Assembly (NCBI GenBank): GCA_013297885.1 | Contig: JAAFIR010000042.1 | Span: 2,293-34,905, forward strand | DNA length: 32,613 nucleotides | Source: Leptospirales bacterium | GTDB lineage: Bacteria; Spirochaetota; Leptospiria; Leptospirales; Leptospiraceae | Direction of reading: 5' to 3' | In this document: positions 7,794-14,770 of the stretch, in pieces | How the letters are laid out: every line of letters begins with the position of its first letter | Position numbering within the stretch: position 1 is the first letter of the stretch | The notes under the pieces: model-generated | The model's database searches: none | What the model saw: the letters and a program-made list of their open reading frames with translations, nothing else | What the model was told of the DNA's origin: nothing | Position numbers and translations under genes: made by a program

Positions 7794-8114
7794 TTGGTTT
7801 ACTTATCCATTTACGAAATCAAAGATGTCAAATCTGGGCTTTTAATATTCAAGTTACAAAAAATAAATTCAGATTTAAAATTTTTACATGACGGTTTTGG
7901 TGAGTTCCCAGAAAATATAATTTTTAAAGCTATTCCAATTAAAAAAGAAGATGATAGAAATTATTATTATTTTTGTTCAGACTGTGTAAAAATCGAAATC
8001 GACTACTATAATGGTTTTGAGCATGAAAAAATAATTCTATTTGATAATCAAAAAGATTTTCAGAAATTGAATCAGAACTTAATTGAATTCGAGAAGATTT
8101 TAGGTATTAAATAG
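7794..8114 (+). CDS. Small hypothetical protein, YNGFEH family copy 1, probably truncated
   Basis: The last 50 or so residues (SDCVKIEIDYYNGFEHEKII to LIEFEKILGIK) are nearly identical to the remnant at 13656-14069. The N-terminal half is diverged but still alignable at YLSIYE. The original start has been lost at a junction near 7800, where the sequence switches from vapB upstream DNA into this gene. Translation might start at TTG 7794, which has AGGAAG about ten bases upstream by chance of the junction. An earlier in-frame TTG at 7731 lies inside vapB antisense sequence and is unlikely. The function is unknown. The linkage to vapBC in both copies is the main clue. Confidence 0.45.
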   Translation: MVYLSIYEIKDVKSGLLIFKLQKINSDLKFLHDGFGEFPENIIFKAIPIKKEDDRNYYYFCSDCVKIEIDYYNGFEHEKIILFDNQKDFQKLNQNLIEFEKILGIK

Positions 8115-8218
8115 AAATAGAAAATAATATTAATTATTGGAAAATAATTTGGAGATATTCAAGCGGATGCAACTTGACCTACAATGAAAATTTTAATCTT
8201 TAAGGAAATACACTAATT

Positions 8219-8614
8219 ATGATAGCGAAACGGTATGATATAATTATTGATAACAGAAAAATTGGGACAACGGAACTTGAAAATGCTGACCCACCGATGG
8301 GAGTTGTATTCGGCAATATAATCTTCGATAGTATCGTTTCGGGTTATGATTTTTTGAAAACTTATTCTTTGAATAATAATATGGAAATCATTGCTGACTA
8401 TCCGGACGAAAAATTTATTACTACATCGATCATTCCATCGTTAAAGGTAATTGATCAGAATGGAATGGAAATTATAGGACAAGGTACGAATATTGAGGGA
8501 ATGGACGGTGATGTTTTTCAATTGACTATATATGGGATTGCTTATCCGTTTTTTGAAGAAGAGTTTCCGCATCATCGGCAAGCTTACGATAATCAATTTA
8601 ACGACCGAGATTAA
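8219..8614 (+). CDS. Hypothetical protein, 131 aa
   Basis: This small soluble protein is rich in beta-strand. It starts MIAKRYDIIIDNRKIGTTEL, has a middle segment ENADPPMGVVFGNI, and ends FFEEEFPHHRQAYDNQF. The ATG at 8219 is the first in frame. I cannot name a family, but compact single-domain proteins of this size with a PPMGVVFG-like core are typical of accessory gene clusters with toxin/immunity content. It stands alone between two intergenic stretches of about 100 and 140 bases. Confidence 0.6.
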   Translation: MIAKRYDIIIDNRKIGTTELENADPPMGVVFGNIIFDSIVSGYDFLKTYSLNNNMEIIADYPDEKFITTSIIPSLKVIDQNGMEIIGQGTNIEGMDGDVFQLTIYGIAYPFFEEEFPHHRQAYDNQFNDRD

Positions 8615-8751
8615 ACGCTGCTTCTCACTATGAAATTGTGAATCTGTCAGTCGCAATGAACGCATGTTAAATTTTCAGATCAGCTTGGTGAAAAAGTTTG
8701 GATTTAAACCTAGCCTGAATAATTGTATGTTTAAAAACCTGTAAACTAAAA

Positions 8752-9405
8752 ATGGGGTGTTTGCAAATGATTAAGCAATTTAGTAAAAATATGGAAGTAC
8801 TGATTTTTGGAAATGATTCTTTGATTTATTTTAAGTTATCGGATATTGAAAATCCTGCGATTAAGAATTACCCTTACATTGACAACTTAAAAGAAATTCC
8901 ATCTACAAATTACAAATGGTCTATTTCTAGTTTTGATGAATTGGGAACTTTTATTAAATCGGTTCGTACTGAAAGAAAGAGTTTTTTTGATTATTTTGTT
9001 AAACCCGTAGTAATTTGTATATTCCCTGAAGATATATTTGAATCAGAAAGAGTCTTTCTACGAAATATATTAGAAGAGTTTGCAAGAGAAATATATTTGC
9101 TGGAAACTTTTCATGTATGCCAATTAAATTTTTTTACTGTCTCAAATATAGTTGGAAAAAAAATATTGTGCATAGGTGAAAGAATGAATCAAAGCTTTAC
9201 GCAAATTGAAAATTCAAAATATTTAGAAAGCAAGATGTTTGATATTTCAAATGAAGAAATTTATGACTCTGAATATGATCTAATTATAATTCATAAGTCC
9301 ATCGATAAAACGAAACTCAAAAGTAAATTAATTTTAGATGGAGAAGAATTAAGAGATAATTTAATTCAAGGTAGCAAAAAGTATATAGAGTTTCTTCGAA
9401 TTTAA
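8752..9405 (+). CDS. Hypothetical protein, 217 aa, possible degenerate MreB/actin-like fold
   Basis: The central segment KPVVICIFPEDIFESERVFL followed by EFAREIYLLE parallels the MreB motif in which a 'vvicvP' strand is followed by an 'ErravreaaeqaGArevyliE' helix-strand. The N-terminal NMEVLIFGNDSLIYFK also fits a first phosphate-loop hairpin. However, the DLGT-type nucleotide loop is missing and the chain is about 130 residues shorter than MreB. It may be a remote, non-ATPase actin-fold protein. That is inference only. The start may instead be ATG 8767, which has GGGG nine bases upstream. Confidence 0.55.
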   Translation: MGCLQMIKQFSKNMEVLIFGNDSLIYFKLSDIENPAIKNYPYIDNLKEIPSTNYKWSISSFDELGTFIKSVRTERKSFFDYFVKPVVICIFPEDIFESERVFLRNILEEFAREIYLLETFHVCQLNFFTVSNIVGKKILCIGERMNQSFTQIENSKYLESKMFDISNEEIYDSEYDLIIIHKSIDKTKLKSKLILDGEELRDNLIQGSKKYIEFLRI

Positions 9406-9449
9406 TTTTTACAGAACATAGTGAAATGACCAAAATGGAAATAATATAG

Positions 9450-10142
9450 GTGGACATTCTGAATGCTAATAAGAAAAAATATTTTAAATTAAGGAATATA
9501 TTAACCTCATCGTTAATTATTTTAGCATTTGCTAATTGTATTTTCACACATTTTACTTATCATAATAGCTTTCCGGTACCAAAAAGAATAAATATTTCGA
9601 TTAGCGAGATTGAAAAAATTTACCTCGATAACAATGATTCTATAAAAGTGCATATAAAGGATCAATCGGATTGTTTAAAAATAGAAGACGGGTCATACCA
9701 TATTCATTTTAGTCCTGATTTTATTGATTACAATTGTAAAGCTTTCCGAGCGAAAAATTCAATAGTCGGAATTCCAACATTAAGAGAGATTTCCAATTCC
9801 GGTCTGTTAAGGGATGATAAAGTGATTTTTGACTTTTCTAATTTCCCAAAAGATAAATTTGCTTTAACCAATCCATATATAGTTTGGGGATCTAATAAAA
9901 TTTTTAATAACTATGGATATGATCCTACGATTGATAATGAGTTCAAAGATGCTTTTATCTCGAATGATTATCGATATTTATTCATTCAGAAAAAAGGAAA
10001 GATGTTTGTATTTGATGCAAATAATGAAAGAACTGTAATTCGCAGAGTGGTCATTGAAAATTCAGCAAATAAAATAATTTCAGTTTATAAAAACAAATTA
10101 TTACCAATTCAGTTTAAAAGAATTGATAAGAATGGAATATGA
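9450..10142 (+). CDS. Lipoprotein, 230 aa, unknown function
   Basis: The ORF is open from GTG 9450, with a GGAAAT run upstream. No in-frame ATG precedes the signal region. Residues 16-29 are hydrophobic and end in LAFANC, giving Cys30 as the probable lipidated residue. The mature domain of about 200 residues is mixed alpha/beta (RINISISEIEKIYLDNND, later YRYLFIQKKGKMFVFDANN) and is not recognised. It is one of several unrelated small lipoproteins in this region and lies about 80 bases before the next one. Confidence 0.6.
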   Translation: MDILNANKKKYFKLRNILTSSLIILAFANCIFTHFTYHNSFPVPKRINISISEIEKIYLDNNDSIKVHIKDQSDCLKIEDGSYHIHFSPDFIDYNCKAFRAKNSIVGIPTLREISNSGLLRDDKVIFDFSNFPKDKFALTNPYIVWGSNKIFNNYGYDPTIDNEFKDAFISNDYRYLFIQKKGKMFVFDANNERTVIRRVVIENSANKIISVYKNKLLPIQFKRIDKNGI

Positions 10143-10220
10143 ACTGTTATACAACTAAATACCAATATAAATGGGTTAAGGCAGGTTCAGCATGTCAATA
10201 ATTAAAGAAGGAAGGAAAAA

Positions 10221-10856
10221 ATGTTAAGCAAGATTTGCCTTGGACTAATTATTTTAATTTTTAATTTTTCTGATTGTAAGAAAATAAACAAAGAAGAACA
10301 AAAGAAGGATAGTATTGTAACTTTGGAAAGTCTTACGGAAGAGGAAAATGAAAGTCTAAGAATATTTCATGATGATTTTAAAAAGTATATATTCCCATTT
10401 ATAAAGTATAATATACCGTTTCCTGATCCTGAACAATACGGAAAGATTAGTGAAGAAGATTTAAAAATCATAAAAAAATTCTATTATGCAGGAACAGAGT
10501 TCATTACACCTAATCCACATGTAAATGTATTTAGCGGTGAATTAAAATCTGTAACGGAATTTGATTCAAAGCTTGGATTTGAAATCGCTATCTATTATAA
10601 CTCTGTAGGAGAATATGATTCTCTAGGTAAAATATTTATTGATAAAAGTAAATCCAAAAAAACATCTTTTTTCTTAAAAAAAGTCGAAAGTGAGTGGAAA
10701 TTGGATTTAATACCTTTTTATCAAGGTCTACAACCTTTTCCAATTTTTCTTGAGAATATAAGAAATGATAATCCAAATCTCTACAATGAATTATTGAAGA
10801 AATATAATGTAAAGAAGTTGTACCCTGTACCCACCAAAAACCTCGTAAACCCTTGA
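10221..10856 (+). CDS. Lipoprotein, 211 aa, unknown function
   Basis: The ATG at 10221 has a strong ribosome site (AAGGAAGGAAAAA). The signal peptide MLSKICLGLIILIFNFSDC gives Cys19 as the lipidation site. A charged linker follows (KKINKEEQKKDS), then a domain with the motif FYYAGTEFITPNPHVNVFSG and a strand FEIAIYYNS. No family is recognised. A DNA segment of clearly higher GC content begins just past its stop, so the right end of this gene lies near a junction. Confidence 0.65.
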   Translation: MLSKICLGLIILIFNFSDCKKINKEEQKKDSIVTLESLTEEENESLRIFHDDFKKYIFPFIKYNIPFPDPEQYGKISEEDLKIIKKFYYAGTEFITPNPHVNVFSGELKSVTEFDSKLGFEIAIYYNSVGEYDSLGKIFIDKSKSKKTSFFLKKVESEWKLDLIPFYQGLQPFPIFLENIRNDNPNLYNELLKKYNVKKLYPVPTKNLVNP

Positions 10857-10892
10857 CATACTATTATGACTCACTCACACACTAAACACCTG

Positions 10893-11048
10893 TCAAGCAA
10901 CCTTTTTTACGCCATGAGCTACCCAATGGTATTTGTGATGAAGACCGCTGACTTTAGGAATGAAGACGACTTCTTTGATTGCAACAGACCCAGAAGAAAT
11001 TTCACGATTGATGGGAGCATCTCTACCAAGAAAAAAGCTTTTATTCAT
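10893..11048 (-). CDS. Short ORF, 51 aa, in a GC-richer patch
   Basis: From ATG 11048 to TGA 10893 this frame is clean (MNKSFFLGRDAPINREI ... PKVSGLHHKYHWVAHG). The opposite strand is also open over the same interval, so the coding strand is uncertain. The segment has roughly 40-45% GC against about 30% in neighbouring genes. It looks like a fragment of a repeated or transferred element rather than a native gene. I recall similar short ORFs in leptospiral genomes but cannot verify this here. Confidence 0.3.
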   Translation of the reverse strand: MNKSFFLGRDAPINREISSGSVAIKEVVFIPKVSGLHHKYHWVAHGVKKVA

Positions 11049-11096
11049 TTAGATTTAATTTTGGCTAAATGAAAAACCTTACTTCACTTAATCAGT

Positions 11097-11124
11097 CTTG
11101 TAAAGAAAATTATTTCTTTACAAG
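11097..11124. repeat. Perfect 12-bp inverted repeat, 4-base loop
   Basis: CTTGTAAAGAAA (11097-11108) and TTTCTTTACAAG (11113-11124) are exact reverse complements around ATTA. The element lies just before the 36-bp palindrome upstream of the hydrolase gene. It may be part of the same control region, or may end leftward transcription. No T-run follows on the plus strand. Confidence 0.7.
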
Positions 11125-11130
11125 AATATT

Positions 11131-11166
11131 CAAATAATAATATTCAAATTTGAATATTATTATTTG
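11131..11166. promoter_or_regulatory. Perfect 36-bp palindrome, candidate PadR operator
   Basis: CAAATAATAATATTCAAA (11131-11148) is followed without a gap by its exact reverse complement, ending at 11166. Its right edge overlaps the ribosome site GAGGT of the hydrolase gene, whose ATG is at 11176. A bound dimer would therefore block expression. The PadR-type regulator encoded downstream is the natural candidate to bind here, since PadR proteins commonly repress their own operon through AT-rich dyads. The palindrome is seen directly. The protein assignment is inferred. Confidence 0.65.
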
Positions 11167-11175
11167 AGGTAAAAA

Positions 11176-12252
11176 ATGAAAATTTTTAAGAGAATCAGCT
11201 TAATCTTTTTTTGTAGCATCGTTTTATTAGTGGCCTTTGCTCTAGGATATAGAGAAATTCAAAAAGGTAAAAGAGAAAGACAAATGTTAATCTCGAAAGA
11301 TGGGGTTGATGAAACTCATTATCTAAACATCGGAGGTGTAAAGCAGTGGATAAATATTAGAGGGCAAGATAAAACGAAACCAATTGTACTTTTTATAGAC
11401 GGAGGTCCTGGAAAACCATCGACATCATATTTACATTTATTTCAATTAGAGTTAGAAAAAGATGTTATAGTTGTGCATTGGGAACAAAGAGGATCAGCTA
11501 AATCATTTAATGAAACCATACCGATAGAATCTATGAACGTGTCGCAGTTTATTTCGGATGGGATTGAAGTCTCAGATTTTTTAAGAAATCGATTGAATAA
11601 AAATAAAATTTTCTTATTAGGGCATTCTTGGGGAAGTATGCTTGGAGCGTTGATCGCAAATAGAGCACCGGAAAAATATTACGCCTTCATTGGTTTTGGA
11701 CAGGTTGTTTCCATTGAAAGAGGCTGGGCTCATACTTGGGAAAAATTTAATAAACTTGCAGAGGTGGAAAATAATCTAGTAATGAAGAAAAGCTTATCAG
11801 AAATATCCCCTCCACCTTGGAACACCAAAGAACAATGGCAAAAATTTTTCTGGTTACAAGTTGAAAGAGGCTGTGAAATCTATGGAAAGAAGAACTATAC
11901 TGAGATCATGATAGAGATGATTTATTCTCCGTTGTATTCGATAGCAGATCATGTTGATTGGGTTAAAGGACAAGCTTTTTCGCAAAAGTATTTAGAAAAA
12001 GAAATTCGAAACATTGATCTTGCAGAAACCGTTTTAGAATATAATCTGCCTGTTTATTTTCTCGTAGGAAAACATGATTGCAATACACCCTTCGAATTGA
12101 CCGAGGAATATTTTAACAAGCTTAAATCTCCAAGAAAAAAAATATTTTGGTTCGAAAATTCTTCCCATTCTTTATCCTTCGAAGAGCCAATTTTATTTCA
12201 AAAGACTATTATTGAGATCATAATGCTAGAAAAAAGTATGCAACTAGAATAA
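11176..12252 (+). CDS. Membrane-anchored alpha/beta hydrolase, proline iminopeptidase-like
   Basis: Residues 5-24 form an N-terminal membrane anchor. The hydrolase fold follows, with an oxyanion loop IDGGPG (74-79), the WEQRGSAKS segment (102-110), and the nucleophile elbow GHSWGS with Ser151. The probable catalytic Asp is Asp301 (VGKHDCNTP) and the His is His331 (NSSHS). The HGGPG-like loop and the (D/E)QRG motif are typical of S33-type peptidases such as proline iminopeptidase, so a small-peptide or ester substrate is likely, but the exact one is unknown. The gene has a good ribosome site inside the right arm of a palindrome and lies 46 bases before a PadR regulator gene, with which it probably forms an operon. 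Confidence 0.85.
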   Translation: MKIFKRISLIFFCSIVLLVAFALGYREIQKGKRERQMLISKDGVDETHYLNIGGVKQWINIRGQDKTKPIVLFIDGGPGKPSTSYLHLFQLELEKDVIVVHWEQRGSAKSFNETIPIESMNVSQFISDGIEVSDFLRNRLNKNKIFLLGHSWGSMLGALIANRAPEKYYAFIGFGQVVSIERGWAHTWEKFNKLAEVENNLVMKKSLSEISPPPWNTKEQWQKFFWLQVERGCEIYGKKNYTEIMIEMIYSPLYSIADHVDWVKGQAFSQKYLEKEIRNIDLAETVLEYNLPVYFLVGKHDCNTPFELTEEYFNKLKSPRKKIFWFENSSHSLSFEEPILFQKTIIEIIMLEKSMQLE

Positions 12253-12298
12253 AAGTAAAATAACTATACAACTAATTGAATAAAGAAAAAATTGACCA

Positions 12299-12826
12299 AT
12301 GGATATTACTGTCTTAATTTTAGCGTCGTTAAACAAGTTTGGCGACATGCATGGATACGATTTAAAAAAAATGTTTGAGCAGAGTCATGTATCAGAGTGG
12401 GGTTCTATTTTAGTGGGGTCAATTTATCATTCATTAAAACAATTAGAAAAATCTAAATTGATCGAAGTTAAGAAAATTGAAAGTACGGGTTTAAAATCAA
12501 AGGCAGTTTATGGAATCACAAAAAAAGGAAAGCATGATTTAAAATTAAAAATATTGGAGTCACTTGAAAATTTGAATACAAGTCTTCCGGCTAGCATTTA
12601 TCTTAATTTGATATTTTTAGGTGAAGTAGATTTTGTATCAGCCAAAGAAAAATTATTTCATTCAATTAAAATTCTAGAGCAAAGACATAAGCTTTGGAAA
12701 GAATCTGAAAGTAAAAAAACGGGAGACTTTCCAAATAAAGCCATTCTCAAATTAATTTTCGAAAATGGTTTAAAACATATAGAAGAAGACATAAAACTAC
12801 TAAAGAAAATTCAAACTAGTAAATGA
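12299..12826 (+). CDS. PadR family transcriptional regulator
   Basis: The N-terminal 75 residues are a winged helix of the PadR type (ILASLNKFGDMHGYDLKKMF, then ILVGSIYHSLKQLEKSKLIE). The wing follows (AVYGITKKGKHDLKLKI). The C-terminal half is helical (about 90-175) and should form the dimer interface, as in PadR group proteins of about 175 residues. It sits just after the hydrolase gene in the same direction. The perfect palindrome ahead of that gene is its most likely operator, which would give autorepression. The ligand is unknown. Confidence 0.85.
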   Translation: MDITVLILASLNKFGDMHGYDLKKMFEQSHVSEWGSILVGSIYHSLKQLEKSKLIEVKKIESTGLKSKAVYGITKKGKHDLKLKILESLENLNTSLPASIYLNLIFLGEVDFVSAKEKLFHSIKILEQRHKLWKESESKKTGDFPNKAILKLIFENGLKHIEEDIKLLKKIQTSK

Positions 12827-12928
12827 TTCCTTTTGTCTCAGAGCTTCCTCAGAACATTATGATTTTGTTTATGAGCCGTTTGAGCAAATACCAAAATAAC
12901 AATAGCAAAAATTCCTCTGAACAATAAC

Positions 12929-13330
12929 TTAACGGATTGTAGAAATTCTTTTTTCTTTTAAAATTGTAAATTTAGAAATTTGAGAATAATCTCTATCTTT
13001 ATGAACAATTGTTGCATTGTTTCTGATAGCAATTGAAGCAATTAAACAATCGACTGAAGAACGGATTGTAATTCCTTTTTTTCTACCTTGACGATAAATT
13101 AAAATTGCTTCTTCAATTGTTTCTTTAGTTACTGTTTCTTCCAAAAATTTTGAATTGTCTAATGCTTTTTTTACAGCCCAATGTGCAGAATCGTCTTTAA
13201 TTCCTTGTAAAATTTCTTGGTAAACAGGGAGACAGAGATAGATTTCATGCACTTTAAAATGTTCTTGAATCTTGAATTTAGAATTTTTTTTTAAAGACTC
13301 TATCCAGATTGATGTATCAATTAAATACAT
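12929..13330 (-). CDS. vapC: VapC-type PIN-domain toxin (RNase)
   Basis: This complete 133-residue PIN domain has the expected acidic residues: Asp5 (LIDTSIWIE), Glu39 (PVYQEILQG), Asp94 (SSVDCLIASIAI) and Asp112 or Asp114 (HKDRDYS). VapC toxins are Mg-dependent endoribonucleases held inactive by VapB. The ATG at 13330 directly follows the VapB stop with no bases between, so the pair is one operon with antitoxin first. A truncated copy lies at 7482-7625. All catalytic positions are intact, so this locus is probably functional. The RNA target cannot be told from sequence. Confidence 0.92.
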   Translation of the reverse strand: MYLIDTSIWIESLKKNSKFKIQEHFKVHEIYLCLPVYQEILQGIKDDSAHWAVKKALDNSKFLEETVTKETIEEAILIYRQGRKKGITIRSSVDCLIASIAIRNNATIVHKDRDYSQISKFTILKEKRISTIR

Positions 13331-13561
13331 TTATTTATTCTTCTTAGTTTTACTTTTTATTGTTTTTGTATCTTTTCTCATTTCAGAAATATCACCTGAC
13401 CAAATTCCAGAACCTTGGAATTCAAATATTTTAGAAAATTCATTTACACGAATAAATTCCTTCATCGCAATCATTACAGCTTCAGAATAAGTTTTCTTTT
13501 GAGAAAGACGGAGGGTTTGTTCCAGTATTTTCTCATCTAACACAAGATTTGTACGTTTCAT
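13331..13561 (-). CDS. vapB: VapB-type antitoxin
   Basis: The protein begins MKRTNLVLDEKILEQTLRLS, a ribbon-helix-helix/AHH-type DNA-binding start. It continues through KTYSEAVMIAMKEFI and ends in a lysine-rich tail after FQGSGIWSGDISEMR, which should contact VapC. I chose ATG 13561 rather than the ATG two codons earlier at 13567. The strong promoter places transcription start at 13561, and no ribosome site precedes either codon, so the mRNA is probably leaderless. The start region also carries an ATACA-3-TGTAT inverted repeat, suitable for autorepression by VapBC. Confidence 0.88.
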   Translation of the reverse strand: MKRTNLVLDEKILEQTLRLSQKKTYSEAVMIAMKEFIRVNEFSKIFEFQGSGIWSGDISEMRKDTKTIKSKTKKNK

Positions 13562-13596
13562 ACACATTGTATAATCTACTACACACTCTATGTCAA
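13561..13596 (-). promoter_or_regulatory. vapBC promoter with overlapping inverted repeat, leaderless start
   Basis: On the minus strand TTGACA (13596-13591), exactly 17 bases, then TATACA (13573-13568). Six bases after the -10 box comes the A of ATGAAACGT at 13561. The sequence ATACA ATG TGTAT is an inverted repeat spanning the -10 box and the start. Identical boxes are kept in the decayed copy at 7743-7778 despite spacer divergence. Confidence 0.75.
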
Positions 13597-13655
13597 GGAA
13601 GAAAACGATTTTTGGTTTACTCTCTCAATACAAATTTAATTTTGAAACAGGAGAA

Positions 13656-14069
13656 TTGATTGAGTATTAAAAACATAGTATACCGAGAAACGTAGAAGGG
13701 ATTTAAAAATGTTAAAAAGTAAATTATTGGGCAGATAAATCTTATCAAATCACAATTTATGAGAATGGAAAAGTTTATTTATTAAATGGACATTTTTTTA
13801 AAAGAGATCAAAAAAAAAATTTCCAAATAAACGAAAATACAATTAAAAAAATTCAGAATTCAATTCAAGAAATTATTCTATCCAAAAAAAACAAAAAAAA
13901 AGATGATGAGCCTCTTACTTATTATTCTTGTAGTGATTGTATTAAAATAAAAATCGACTACTACAATGGTTTTGAGCATGAAAATATAATTCTATTTGAT
14001 AATCAAAAAGATTTTCAGAAATTAAATCAGGACTTAATTGAATTCGAGAGGATTTTAGGTATTAAATAG
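13656..14069 (+). pseudogene. YNGFEH family remnant, copy 2
   Basis: From 13722 an open frame of 115 codons (NYWADKSYQITIYENGKVYL to FERILGIK) ends at TAG 14067-14069. It has no start codon: an in-frame TAA lies six bases upstream of 13722. The original start seems to be TTG 13656 behind AGGAGAA. That start is followed almost at once by TAA, and then about 40 foreign bases and a frame change separate it from the body. Comparison with copy 3 at 14185, which reads IEYSKNLKKN before its own break, supports this reconstruction. It lies divergently from vapB. The function is unknown. Confidence 0.7.
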
Positions 14070-14184
14070 AAATAGAAAATAATTTTTGTTATTGGAAAAG
14101 AATTTGGAGATATCAAGTTGATTTGAGAAGATTTAGTTTAAGTAAATTGGCTTACCTACTGAATTTAATTTTTGTATAGGAGAA

Positions 14185-14229
14185 TTGATTGAATATTCAA
14201 AAAATCTTAAAAAGAATTTTGGTAGATAA
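14185..14229 (+). pseudogene. YNGFEH family remnant, copy 3 (5' end only)
   Basis: TATAGGAGAATTGATTGAAT repeats the start region of copy 2 (13647-13666). It gives a 14-codon peptide LIEYSKNLKKNFGR before TAA. The sequence then switches to the 3' end of the opposing lipoprotein remnant. Only the ribosome site and first codons survive, evidence of a tandem duplication followed by deletion. Confidence 0.6.
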
Positions 14230-14238
14230 CTGCTCTTT

Positions 14239-14611
14239 TCAATTATTATTTTCTTTATCAACAGTTTTTTTAAATTCAAAAGAAAAAGAATTTTTTTCAT
14301 TAACTAATAATTTATTTAACTTCACTTTCCAGTAAATTATCCTTCCGAAGGTATATCCTTTATCTATCCCATATTTTGAAACTTGGAACATAGTATCATA
14401 TAAAAATAGGATTATTTTTGGCTCGTTCATTGAATATTCTTTATCAATATCAAATCCTTTATCTACAATTCAGTGAGCTTTCTGCAATCGGTTCGCAAGC
14501 AATATCATAAGAAAGATAATTTATGTTAATATTTTTTTTTGAGAACCCTGTTGAAGTACATTCAATTATAGTCAGAAAAAAAATTGGGATAATTTTAATC
14601 AAAGCTTTCAT
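14239..14611 (-). pseudogene. Frameshifted small lipoprotein
   Basis: The start at 14611 (or ATG 14629) gives the signal peptide MKALIKIIPIFFLTIIEC, with Cys18 in the lipobox. The frame stops at ESSLNCR. One base over, near 14462-14475, it continues as VDKGFDIDKEYSMNEPKIIL and runs to TAA at 14239. The interval is 373 bases, 124 codons plus one, so a single added base explains the break. The protein would have been about 123 residues long and exported. No family is recognised. A sequencing error in the region is the alternative explanation. Confidence 0.65.
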
Positions 14612-14770
14612 TTTTTTTATTACTCTCATTCTGTTATCCAATCTTATTTTTATAATTGAGATGGTAAACAAAATAATGATCTCAAAACTGAAGCTCAAAT
14701 CAATAAAGTTGAAAATTCCTAAATAAGTATTCAAGTTGACAAAAAAACTAATTAGGATTTAATTTCAGGG

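Noticed and set aside
12832-12928. Hydrophobic minus-strand segment (LLFRGIFAIVILVFAQTAHK) after vapC
   Set aside because: It has a stop but no start, and is only about 30 codons. It may be a gene remnant, but nothing identifies it.
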